Assembly (NCBI RefSeq): GCF_964340395.1
Contig: NC_135566.1
Span: forward strand, 7,707,501-7,771,500
Source of the DNA: Glandiceps talaboti
Taxonomy: Eukaryota > Hemichordata > Enteropneusta > Spengelidae
DNA: 64,000 nt
Reading direction: 5' to 3'
Below the pieces are notes generated by a model that made no database searches, was not told the origin of the DNA, and saw only the letters and a program-made list of their open reading frames with translations. A program made the translations under genes and the position numbers. Position 1 is the first letter of the stretch, and each line of letters opens with the position of its first letter. Shown here one piece after another: positions 22,225 to 47,759 of the stretch.

Positions 22225-22832
22225 GTTTACTCTTTATCGATGTAGTTGTAACTGATGAATTTATGACAATACTCTGACAAGATAGTGGATCGAAGTGTGT
22301 TTTTAAATAGTCTATTTTGTTTACCCGGAAGTCTCGAATAGTCTCGATTAGAGTAGGTTTTGGCCCCCTAGCTTTATTTTTATAAGCTGATAAATAAAAG
22401 ATACATTCGTTAAATTCTGGTGAAAAGTGATACTAATTTTTTTATTATTGTTACAAAAGTTGTTATTAAACTAAAAAATAAATTCTATTTACTAGTATAT
22501 AATTTGTGATTAAATATATCGACTATACAACAACTGTGGAAGACGAAAAAGGGACAATTTGAAAACAAGAATGAAGATAGTGGGTCTAAATGACGATGCA
22601 ATGTAGAGCGTTGGAGAAATAGTTTAACAAACAGACGAATATATTCTTCTCAATATGTCAAGATCGGTTTGATTGGAACACTGTGTGTACATTTTGAACA
22701 TTTGACCAATTACAGATCGTGTTCTAAAATCACCAAGAAGCCCAACCCGCCAAAGTTAAAATCGGTCCCTCTGTTTACGTTTCCGTCGTATTTGTGCAGT
22801 TCAGTCCCACACTCATTTAAGTCAGCAGAAAT
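22225..22832. promoter_or_regulatory. Head-to-head UFD1/CDC45 promoter region
   Basis: Only 608 bases separate the two start codons, which point away from each other. This region must hold both 5' UTRs and a shared or back-to-back promoter. The same divergent pair is adjacent in human 22q11.2. No TATA box stands out, which fits housekeeping genes. Confidence 0.75.
22746..22754 (-). promoter_or_regulatory. E2F-like site upstream of CDC45
   Basis: CCCGCCAAA (TTTGGCGGG on the minus strand) lies about 80 bases before the CDC45 start codon. This is the classic E2F/DP sequence, and CDC45 is an E2F-regulated S-phase gene in animals. Binding is inferred. Confidence 0.5.
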
Positions 22833-35690
<12,858 letters not shown>

Positions 35691-36264
35691 CTTAGACTTT
35701 GCTATTACGTCAAGAATTTAAAGACTGGTTTGCACTCTGTGTATTGTAATGTTATGAAATGGAAACTTTGCAGAGACAAAGAGAAATACTTAATTACACT
35801 AGACATGGTATTCAACACTATGGGATAGCAAACAGGAATCTATAAAAGACACATAACAAGTGTTTAGCACTAAGAAAGAGCAACTGTACATCAGTACTCC
35901 AAGACAAGGTATTAACACAGGGATGACTGGGAAATGTACATCAGTACCCCAAGAAGACGAGATATCAACAAGGAGGGTTAAGGACAGAGAAATGTACACC
36001 AATACCTAAGAGAAATGTACGTCAGTTCAACTAAAGTTTAAAGGGATGAGAGAGAATGTAAATCAAAAGGATGAGACAGAAAGTAACACAAAGGAATGCA
36101 ACAGAAATGTACATCAGTACCCCAAGAAGACAAGATATCAACAAAAAAGGATAAGGAGAGAGAAATGTACACATTACCCAAGACATCAACACAAATGGAT
36201 GAGAGAGAAATGTACGTCAGTCCATCAAAAGTTTAACAGGATGAGAGAGAAAGTAAAACAAAGG

Positions 36265-36334
<70 letters not shown>

Positions 36335-37156
36335 ACACAAAAGGATGAGAGAGAAAGTAACACACAGGGCTGACAGAGAAATGTACATCAGCGCTCAAAA
36401 ACAATTTACCAACACAAAGGGATTTCAAAATGTACAGTTATCCAGTATTCATTCAGGCCTTTACTTCTGGTCTCTAGGCTGCTTGCAAACAACACTCGTC
36501 AAAAGACTGAAAGAAATCTTAGTGAAATACCACTACATGTATGTCTTCCAGAGGCTGTCAAATAACTGACAACATACCCATATTCTGTCAGAGGATGTGA
36601 TAAAGTGTATAGTGTATATAAAAACTATAGGTTTGTATGTGATATGTAGCTTAATTATTAATCTTTATATAGTGTAAATTAAATTAGAACATAATTGTCA
36701 AGTATTTTTTCCCTTCACTTTCTTAGCAGTTTTACTTATTTTATCAAGTTAAAGTTTATATAATTATGTTGTAAAAAGTAATAGGTATTGTAAAACTTTT
36801 TGTATATTTGTAGTGCCTATAGACCTGTTATTGGTTCCAAAATGCATTGGATTTTGTATGGTAGGGGTGGGGGTGGGGGTTGGTTGCATATGCTACTCAA
36901 GGGATGGTTGTCATTTGAGCATGCCTTGGGGTTCTACAGTAAAATCCTTCGCTGTCATTGATGGTGTGTGCTCTGTTCTATAAAATCATTACCAATTCAA
37001 GAGTTCAATGTGTCTTGCCATCATTTCACGTTGAAAAATGAAGACTAAAAATAACAACATATGTGGCACTCTCACTCAATGCATCTTGGAACTGAAAAAC
37101 TGACCATTGCTTAACAGGTTGATTAATTGAATTTCTCAATATATCTCAAACTTTGT
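35691..37156. other. Region downstream of CDC45
   Basis: Probably includes the CDC45 3' UTR. From about 35860 to 36410 it holds degenerate repeats of GAAATGTACATCAGTACCCC with AAGACAAGATATCAAC, and a (GA)n tract at 36268-36332. No further gene is seen. Confidence 0.5.
36268..36332. repeat. (GA)n microsatellite
   Basis: Uninterrupted GA dinucleotides in the region after CDC45. Confidence 0.93.
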
Positions 37157-37621
37157 TAGTCTGTAAGGTGCACCATGACATACTCTAGTTCCAAACTGGT
37201 ACAGTATTATGTATTAAAAACTTTATTACTTTACCAGTCTAGTCAAGGCAGTTACAGAAGGTGTTAAATTGTGGTGCTCCCCTGTAGTGAGCGAAGCGCG
37301 AAGGGGCACATGTCAGTAGTAATCCATCACAAACTGACAGGCTGTTGTCATCGGACTGCACTGATATGCAAATGTCCTATCAGGACTCGTCTGTTTAAAC
37401 TAAAATCACATGGGGACGCGACGATGTCATCATGTTTATATGAACACGGTTGGGGGGGGGGGGATACAGAAATATGTACTCGAACAACTGCCTTGACTAC
37501 ACTGGTAAAGTAATTAATACTGTATCAGTTTGGAACTAGACTAACCATGACAGGGCACCCGCACACATCGGTCAACTGGTGGCCAGTAAGAGCAGAACGA
37601 CACAACATATCTTACAGTCTA
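37157..37621. mobile_element. 465-bp element with TAGTCTGTAAGG termini and 9-bp target duplication
   Basis: Left TAGTCTGTAAGGTGCACCAT, right ACAACATATCTTACAGTCTA. Inner arms TCTAGTTCCAAACTGGTACA and TGTATCAGTTTGGAACTAGA are also complementary. The flanks AAACTTTGT and ACACTTTGT agree at eight of nine positions. It is the largest copy of the family found at 9440 and 24933. A 9-bp duplication suggests a Mutator-like origin; there is no coding sequence. Confidence 0.7.
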
Positions 37622-37870
37622 ACACTTTGTGTACATTTATTGTCTGTCGCAAAAGGTTGGAAAATTGATTTGATATCTTCTTAGACAGACTGAAAATGTA
37701 ACAAATAGAATATAAAGTCTAATGCAGAAATTATAAATATATCTTATGTGTTATTGTGTCTTGTATATTTTGTGTCTCTTGTTCTATGTTGTATATTTCC
37801 AGTTTTGGTAGTTTTTTAGCAAAGGCATTTGCCAGTGGAGTAGATGCAATATTTATTGCATGAAATGACA

Positions 37871-37876
37871 AATAAA
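37871..37876 (+). terminator. Candidate distal poly(A) signal
   Basis: AATAAA about 2.2 kb after the CDC45 stop. It could end a long 3' UTR, but use is uncertain. Confidence 0.25.
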
Positions 37877-37879
37877 TTG

Positions 37880-39160
37880 AAAGGTGTATTCTTATCTGAT
37901 TATTAACTTTATACTGGTCTGTCAGTGTGTGTGTGTGTTTGTGTGTGTGTGTCCGTGTGAGCCCTCACCATCACTAATTGCACTATAGTTACTTATGACA
38001 TTTTGAGCTCATTGTCTATTCTGCGACAGCTACTTCTTAGGGCACTGCCTGTATTTAATTCTGTTTCTCATTGTAACACCTTATAAATGATGGGTTGGTT
38101 CGTTGGTTAAAAATGAAAAAAGTAAGTATATGTGTGTACATGTTGGCGATATTTCCAATTCATAATTGTACTTTCATTCAGAAGGAAACATTCAATCATT
38201 TGTTTTTATTATAGTCCCCAAATTTCAGCAATAAATTATCATTTCAATATGTGGTTGTGGGTTGCCATTGTACAGTCGGTGACATGATTTGTTTCTAATC
38301 CTGCCACAGAGGGCATCAATTTTTAAAAACAAAATATTTTGCTAGATTGAAGAAATGTAGGGTTATTTGGGTTATGATTGAGAAACAGAATTAACTACAG
38401 TCACCCCTTTTCTGGCTATGATATTGCTATTCCTGTATACATCTCTACCCCCCTCCATCTGTTGCAGGCAGTGGGGGGGGGGGCATATCAATATAGTTGG
38501 AAGAGCCTACAGTTGGATGTCATCCAATCACAAATGGTGATCAAGCAGAAGTATAAAATGCCCAAATTTTGAATGGAATAGTGAGTGAACAATAGGAATA
38601 AATGGATTCTTGTAATACCAAGGGCTTGGGCCATTTGTGAGAGCAAACATTGGTGTCTGCATCTGTGTGTTTAACAGCTGGAATTTAGTTTCATTTCTAT
38701 TTATAGATTTATTTATTTATTCATAAACATGCAGTCCCATAATTCCGTAATATACAAACTAAAATACTTTTAAAATATACATACTTTAAATATTAGGGTA
38801 AGGTGGAAAGAAACCTCTGAAATCCTAGTTGTGTGCACTCCCCCCCCCCCCTCCCCACTCAATATAATTGTCACAATAGAATGTTTTAACTAGATCATTA
38901 ATTTTTAATGTACAGGTAAAGGTCCTTCCTACCTCCGTGGTATAAACTATAAAGATGGGGATCTTGTCAACATGTGTCTGAATGGAGTGTATAGTCGTGT
39001 ATGTCTGTGTGTGTGCCTTAAGTAATTAAAATCCCGATTTGATTCAATAAATAAATTGATATTTTTCTTTTCATTTATCTCAGAAGCTAGTATATGCATT
39101 TCTTATACTGTATAACTTATAAGTGTATTTGATTATGATAGCTTATATCACTTTGTCAAT
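37880..39160. other. Intergenic sequence between CDC45 and the Mondo gene
   Basis: Contains a short (GT)n tract at 37926-37951 and poly-C and poly-G runs (38453-38481, 38839-38853). No gene is seen. Confidence 0.5.
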
Positions 39161-39370
39161 AAATGAACTCAATAATATACAATTTATGCAACTATAGAAT
39201 GTCATTCTCCCAGTTTCACTACGACCATTACAACTATGTGCTACATTCGCACAAGCAGCACATGGCATGGCACGCATGTGTTTTTTGTTATTTTTCCATT
39301 ACATCGATGTTCGTTTGTTCTCATTTTCCGCGAAGCTTGTACGCATGTCCCATGCAAATTACCAACAATC

Positions 39371-39380
39371 AATATGGCGC
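39371..39380 (+). promoter_or_regulatory. YY1-like motif in the Mondo 5' region
   Basis: AATATGGCGC fits the YY1 core (AANATGGCGNC) about 90 bases before the start codon, a usual position for YY1 near transcription starts. Inferred only. Confidence 0.35.
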
Positions 39381-39471
39381 TGCATGTTACCCTGTGATGC
39401 TCGAAATTGTTCGTGAAATCTCCACTGAATGGCTGAAATTTAAATGATACTTGGCACAACGTGACATTTTA

Positions 39472-42400
39472 ATGCCTTTCGAAAAGCATAGGATGAGTAC
39501 TGCAACTATTAACCGCGATGATATCGCTCAAAGTCGTGGTAATATGTCAGAAACTATTCACTCTGGGCATTTCATGGTTAGCGATATCCACGACAGGGAG
39601 TTAAAACCAGGCTATGATTTTAGCAAAGCCAGAAAAGATACCTATAAAGACTATAACTTTGTTCCATCGGGAAACTCAAATACAGCAATTGATGCCTCCC
39701 TGAGTAAGCTGTTTGAATCGCTGACCATAGCTTTCAGGTAGGTGTATTTGTAAAGACAAGAGCGTGTGTGTATGCTGTGTGATGGAGGATCGAATATTGG
39801 TCCGTCGATGCGATGTGACCTAGCTGACTTCCACCATGCACATGACGCGACGTGCTTGTTTGCACGTTTTTACTGTGGACTTATTTTGTTCGTGTCCAAG
39901 TATATATGATGTGACTGTTAGATTGCATATTGTGTATTCATTCAGTTGTACCTTTTCATTCTTTGATTTCCGTGGAAAATTCCACATTGTGAACTTCTTT
40001 ACGACGGTCTATGACGTAAACACATTGCAATTTATGGTCTAAATAAGTGATGTCTAGTGTTTTCCTGTAGATTTTGTGAATCCGAGCCATGTCTTTTACA
40101 CAGTTCCACTATATATGATATTTATGATAGAAGGAGTGTATCTGAATCAGGGCATTTTGGGTGTTAGACTTTGTGATATTAGCATAAACCCATAAATTCA
40201 CACCTTATCAAGTTGCCAAAAAGCTAGCTCAGCAACATCGCATCGTTACCGTTATGTAAGCAGTTATTGTGACCCATGTATGCCATCGAGTTGAACTTTC
40301 ACCTTTTCATTATTTTTCTTCTCCCATAACCATTTCCTCTCAATATTCAGTTTAATGTACTTGATGTGAAATAGTTTGATAAAAAAAAACTTTTCTAATG
40401 ACAAAAGGAGATTATGATCAAGATACATGTATGCATGCAATTGTAAGTAAAATTACCCTACCACCATTAAATGTTGCGTTGTTATCAATAACTTGAGAGA
40501 TGTGTATAGCATTTGTAATTCACATTACTACAGCATACAGTATATGGTATTTAACATATTGAGTTGGATTTAATTTGAATGAGGTCTAGAGAAATTCTAC
40601 ACCACACTGTTAAAGCCACACAAGCATCTCTTTGTTGATGAAGGTTACTTGGGGCTACTATTACACATACATGTAATAAAGCCCCCTCCAAACTTTAAAT
40701 GATTTGTAACTCCCCCCCCCCCTCCAAACTTGATGTAATTGTCATGTATAAAATGTCATATAACTAATGATGAATAGTAAAATCGTCAATCGATGACCAG
40801 TGCACCACAGATATAATAGGGAGAATTAGCCTTAAAATCGTATGTAACATATATGATCAAAGCATAGACCCTCCACATCGAGGGTCTATGATCAAAGCCA
40901 ATTATTTGTTGTACTAGCTAGCTTTTGATATTTTTACTCCTGAATGTATGACATATCAGACTATTGTAATACTGTAGACCTAAATATTTTCACCACTAGA
41001 AAATTTTACGTTTTTACAGTTTTCAGCTAGTTCTCGGACTAATTTCTACTAGTAATATAATTACCAGACTGGTACATTGTGTTTATGTAGAAGGAGGCAT
41101 TTTAGTCACTACAATGTACTTGTTTTTATGTATTTGTTGTCCAACGGAATAAGCGACAATAAGTCAAGCAAAAATTCCCAAGTTTACACTTTAGCTAAGC
41201 TGAATGGTTGTTACCATAAAACCAAAGCAAAACATTTTCGCTGTATGTACCACAATTGTTTACTAGCATCCATGTCAAGTGTAAATGGTAAAAATAATAA
41301 AACAAGGGAACTGTAATGCTGACTAAGTACACCATACTGTCAGTGTCAAATTGATATGAATTTGTACATTATATAGCCTATTCTTCATACAGTTACATTA
41401 GCCAATGAATATTCTTGTCTTGAAAGTTCATTGTCAACTGTATCTGCCAGCCCAGGCTATTGTCTCAAGCACAATAACATACAGTGGGGGATTGTTAGTA
41501 TTGTTAGTACTTGCATGCAGACAATGTTTTCACATGCTTATTCTCCTTTCTACCTAAAAATATATACAAAAGTGGTATTTTAATAGTTCCCAAAAACATG
41601 AAAACTAACAGTTTAATTTTGATAGCTGCAGAGGCCATTGTTTCAGTCCTATGCTTTTGAAATCATTGCCATTGTTTCTTCTAATTGTTTCAATGTAAAT
41701 CATTGTTCTTTTGTTAGTCATAGACAGAGTGTTTGTTGCATCAAATTATGCAAGCGACAACTTGTGAGTGAGAAAAGGAACCCTTCAAGCTTATATGTAG
41801 ACCCTCCACTAACGTTGGTAGAGGGTGTGTGCTTCAAGTAAGGCTAAAAATAAAATACCATGTATGTGTGGTACTATTCAATGAACACTCTCATTGTTAG
41901 TGCAGCTGACAGTTGTTGTTTATTACTAGTAATTTCTGTGCTATGAACCGAACATTTCATCACTCTGATGTACCTTTTATCACTGCTAATCAGCTAAGGA
42001 CAAGGATGTCATAAGACGTGATTTATTGAGGTTTGGGTCATGGCAAAGCAAGTTGTGTTCCTAGCTATATGGGTGCTTTACATGTACATGTAAAAGGTCT
42101 TATTGTAGTCTAGGACCTCAGATAAAAATGTTAACATTTTTTTCTGTCAGTTCCATGTATTCCATTCCTTTCTCTGGTAGCTATTCACATATCCATAATT
42201 GTGTTTTAGAATTGAAATGAAATGACAGCTGTCTTATTTTTTGTGCAAAAGTCAGAGACTGTATTTTTGCCATAATTTATTGCATTCTATTTATTCTAAC
42301 AATGGCCAAATTAAGAAATATCTGTCTTTCAAATACACAAATTGTATGTAGGTTTTCTCAAATTCTTTTGAACCCTTTGTTCAAAATTCTTGAGGGTATA

Positions 42401-43964
42401 TAATTGTTTTATGTGATTTTGTTTTAGAAGTATATAAGCTGCTAGGGAGACATGTTATCAGTGCTATTAAGTAAACATGTATGGCTTTGTGGGTGCCTGA
42501 TTGAGGTGTCGCACATGAATCATCAATTTCCATTGATAATATGGTTGTTATGAAGTGTATGCTCAGACCATTGAAGGTCTGAAGTGCATGTAACACATTC
42601 TTAGCCATCTCACCCCATGGAATGATTGTAAAAAAAATAGAATAAAATAAAAAATAGAATACATGTCGTGAAATGATATCTTCAGATCAGCAGTACATAC
42701 AAGGTGACCATGAACAGCTTAGTTGAAGCAGTTACAGTCAGTTTTCTGTGACCCTGGTATAAAGACCCTCAGTTTAAATGAAACCAGAAGCTACTCATTG
42801 TTGTTGTATCTGTAGAAGTTCACCAAACAGAGATATGGTACATTTTTGTACCTGCAGCATATTTGGTGTATGCTGTCTATGGCAATTTTAATGTGCAAGC
42901 CGTGCAAAATATAGACAGTGATATAGCCACAGTATATTGAATGTATACCTGGGGGGTGGGGGTGGGTATGTCAGTAGAAGTTCACCAGACAGAGATATAG
43001 CTGCAATATCAGTCACAAAGATACAGCCACAGTATACTACATTGTATATGTGACTTTGTAGAAGGTCACAAAGAGATATACAGATGTCGATAGACAGTGA
43101 CCTCGCCATAGTATATTTAGTGTCATGATGAATTGCAGCTTAAAAGTTAAATACAAGTAATATATTATTCTATTGACAGAGATAGTAATTGTATTGTAGG
43201 TAACATCTTTATCAGTTTAAAAAGTTAAGTCGGTGGTAACGATAAACCTTGTCCCCCATCTAAACCATGAACAGCTTGAGTAGATGAAACATATTTGTTT
43301 ATTATGCATACTTCTGTTGCACAGAGCATTGTGAACTCTCTATACACTCTTAACCCAATACTTGATGGGGTTCATGAACTGATGTATTAAACTACATGCT
43401 ACAGGTACTGCAATGTTTAGTGTACATTGCGACATATCCAATGTATACTGTAAATATGACATTATTATAAAAAAAAAGTATACTGGTAATTTGACTGATT
43501 ATTAATACAACCACACTGGGTATGCACACTGGGAGAACATTATAGAAAACATGAATGAAAAATACACATCTCAATATTGTCTATGGAGAATACAAATCAG
43601 CTGTTCTATTTTTGTCAGTTACAGTATTGTACATATTGTATACCTGATAACCTTGGTAGGTTTGGGGTCATATGTCTACTAAATTTTATCATTATGGTGT
43701 TTGTGTGCTGGTACACCCATGTTATTTATGACACAATTGACAACAGTGCTGTAGTGGAAGGTAGTGTAGTGTAGTATAGGGGCTGTAAAGTTCATCTAAG
43801 GACACTATTGTCTCCCTCCATGTTATCAAGTCTTGAAATAGAATTCAAATCCAAGGTAGCTCTCACTGATGTTTTTACGTGTGACTAGGATTCTTTGATG
43901 ATAAATGTATGGTGTCTGTTATTCTTGATATTTCATGATGATATGATGATGATGGTTGTGGTGG

Positions 43965-44037
<73 letters not shown>

Positions 44038-47000
44038 AACGACAATGATGATGATGATGGTGATGATGATAGTGATGATGATGATGATGATGATGATATA
44101 AAATATCACATTCATGTTTGTGATTTTAAAAAATGCTATTCCTGATATCAAAATTTTATCATGATTTATACGATTGATGGAGAAATTTGTCAATTGATAC
44201 CTGTATTTTGTTCTTTGGACCTTAATACCAGTGTAGTCAACAGTCTGTATGTGTATTATAAGACAGCAACTTATACAGTAGTTGTAATATTTTATCACTA
44301 GCAGTGAAAACGTTTGTGTAAGCTCCCCATGGAAAAGGTTCACAATAAAGTTTGGTGTACCTCTTCAACCTTTTCACCCAGACTGTGACAGTAATGTCAC
44401 CAAGTCAAGCTTGTTTGTGCATGTAGACAAAGTAACACACAAAACATACTAGTCATACAATACAATCCTGACAATGTCTTCTAAGTTATTGGCACATACA
44501 TGTATGTTTATAGTTTAAATACATAGTTTTTTTCCTAGGTAGAGGTTTTGTTAACCAGTCAAAATCTACCTGTGTTCCAGGACTAGGTATTTTACCAGGG
44601 TTCCTGACCGAAATTATGATACAGCAATTGATGCAAGTTTTAGCATATTCTCCTATTCTGTTACCAAGGTTCCCAAATCTTGGCAAAACTTGTTTATATT
44701 GTGGTCTGTGATTTTGCCCTGATCTCTCACTAACTGCTTATATTGTAATGCTTTCAATGGCAATTGATCAATTTAGCCACATCACAAATAGCTGTTTGTA
44801 GATATTTACATAATATTCGTTATATGTAAAGTATGTCATGCTTGTGCTCATCTCAACAGCTGACATTTACATATTGACTTCATTTGAATATGATCAATCA
44901 GGCTGATGTATGTTATCACTCCCCATTGCAACCAATCAGTTAATTTGAGGGAGTATTTTCAAACAATCAGTTTGAGTGTATGATTTTCAAACCACATTGG
45001 TAGCATTACAAGCAGTTAGTGACATAGTCTCTGTTACCCAGACTCTCACCGCTAGGGGCTCTTCTACAAGACCACCCAGATGATGAGTGTGGGGAAACCA
45101 TGTTTCAACTACCCCACACCAGTAGTTTCACAGTACATTTGTTGTAATTTAGATGTCTCACTCACTTGAGAAGTGATAACTTGTCGTGAAAGTATCTAAA
45201 TCGTTTTAGCCTACAATGTTGGACATGAAGTATTCCCCAGCATGCACTACTCTTATAGCTACTTCCTGTGCAAGCGAGTTGGAATCTCGTTTCCCCAGTC
45301 TTGCGTTTGGGGAGGTCTCGTAGGCAGAGCCCCCCGGTGACGAGAGTCTGGGTAACTGAGACAGCAAAGCAAAAACTCAGATCATGATGTAAACAGGCTC
45401 GTCAGTAAATGTGGAAGCTAAACATATGGTGTTTACCTATTGATGAATGATAGATTTTGACGGAAAAAAGCAGTTTTGGAAGTCTCGTGGTCTGTGGTCT
45501 CGTTTGTATAAGTAAAAGTACTTGCAATAACTTGACATAACCAACTGTAATGTGTAAAGACTCAGTCTCTGTATTGCAGGAAGTAGGTTATGGGCTATTG
45601 CTGAAAACAGTAATTTCATTGTTCATAATAACACAACAACAGCAGTAGCAAGCTGTAGTTAGTTGAACACATAGTTGCGGTGAGTGATAAAGGGTCACAG
45701 ACAGGTTTGTCTTATCAGCTGGTCGTCACTTCCAGTACAAAGGTTATTAACAGCTGCTATCATGTCTTAGTACTGTATTCCTACCTTTGGTACTTCGATA
45801 TCTGACCTCAGTCACCACAATGTAACCACAAGGTTAATTATACTTAGATGGCTGTCAATAACACTCACACAACCTCATTTCCTAACAGTTTACAATACTC
45901 AAATCAAAGTCCTTTTGGTGTGAAAAAACTCCAAGATTCAGCAATTTTTGTACCATTACTACTAGCAGCAATATTATCACAGTAGATTCATAATCATATT
46001 CACATAGTTGAACATTTACATATTTGAGCTAAATATTCATTTTAATGTAGTATATGCCTCGAAAATAAAAACTGTGCACTTTTGGTGTAACTCCAACCCA
46101 TTCTCAGTTAAAATCCATTTAAAAGATTGGGTCACGATACAAATTTTGTCAAAATGGTGTCAAACTTAAGCCTTGTTAGAATCCAATATGGCCGTAGAAT
46201 CCAATATGGCTGCCAAATGTTAACTCTATAGGAAAATCAAAGATCATCGTGAATTGTTGGTCAACCGGCAAATTTCTAATATTATTTCAAAACGATAAAG
46301 AACAAGGTTTTGTATGACCAAGTTTGGAGAGATTGTAAGAAAATTGATTTTCAGGATAATTGGTCCCCAAAGAGGAGGCGATATTCAAATTTACAAAAAT
46401 GGTGTAAAGAATGAAATGTGGACCAGTTAAAGAAGAAATTTCTGTATTAATTTGGAGTATTTATTAATACGAAGTACATGTAATTAAACTATGACATGTG
46501 GATGTCATCATTGCCAATGCTTTGTATTAGGTTAGAGGGAAGGAGGGAGAGACAGACATAGACAGAAGGGTTTGGGTAGGTTTAGGCACTATACAGCTAT
46601 GATATATGTCAAACTAGTGATTTTGCTATTAAAGACTATGCTGTGACACACAACCTTGAGAATGGACAGTTGTAAAATCTGGTAAAATTCATATTTTTTT
46701 GTGTACATGTACATCCAACCTTAGTCTATCTGCTAGACCTCAGATGTTCTTCCGATACAATTTACGACACTCGACCAAACTTTGCTATCGAGGATGATCA
46801 AGCCCTCACTGCGAACTTTGTTCGCTTATCGTATCGGAAGAAAGCCTGAACGTCTAGCAGCAAGACTAATCCAACCTTTACTTTTGTAGGGAATCAGATC
46901 AATTGTTTGCAACTAGGTTTAGACTCAACCAACTGACTGCATTGTAACACAAAACTTCATACTGTACGTACAATCATGTACTTTTGTACTTCTTGTTTTG

Positions 47001-47716
47001 TATTATAACAAAGGTACAGCACTTCTTTAAGTTAATACTGTAGAACAGAACAGCTTGAATTCCAGTTGCCAAGAGACTTTTCATGGACATTAACAATATA
47101 CAGTTTTCTATGATAGTGACCACAACTAGTATCGGCGCAAGAACTCCAGACTAGATGTCTGATCCCCCTCATTTGTCATCGTAAGGCATCAAGATGTCAA
47201 AGGTCACCAATCTGTCAAATAATGACCAGTAAGTCTTGAAATATAGTAAATTGTCTGGTAAGCGCTCTCCTTTTCAAAACAAAATTGACTACATCAGCTT
47301 TGTACTTCAGAATAGTGTTGTTTATGTTGTTGACACTGTCAAGGTCAGTGTTGTCAATTTTTGAAATGATTGTCAACAACATTGCATAACAATAGGTTTG
47401 TATAAAAGGGTCCTTAGATATTATTGTAAGTACTGTTGGAGTAACTTACTTAGTAATATTAATAAAAAAAAGCTTGTTCCTCTAACCTAGATAGACTTCT
47501 AAGTATGCTGACAGTGCAGTTTTTGCATAGCTGAATGGGTGCCAAGCTGCAGTTGTTTTGATCGAACTGAAAGTGGGTCATGTCAGACAATTGACATTTT
47601 TAGATAGACAAATACAAAAGTGATTGTAAGGAAATAAGTCTCATATATTATCTCTGTCAGAAGGTCAGGATTTATTTATTGCATCAAGAATGAAGTGTGT
47701 GTGTGTCTGTGTGTGT

Positions 47717-47759
<43 letters not shown>

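Noticed and set aside
43895-44343. Poly-Met and poly-Ile frames
   Set aside because: Both are readings of the GAT microsatellite.
46185-46212. Promoter of a second gene at paired CCAATATGGC motifs
   Set aside because: No coding exon follows on either strand, so I kept it only as a weak regulatory observation.
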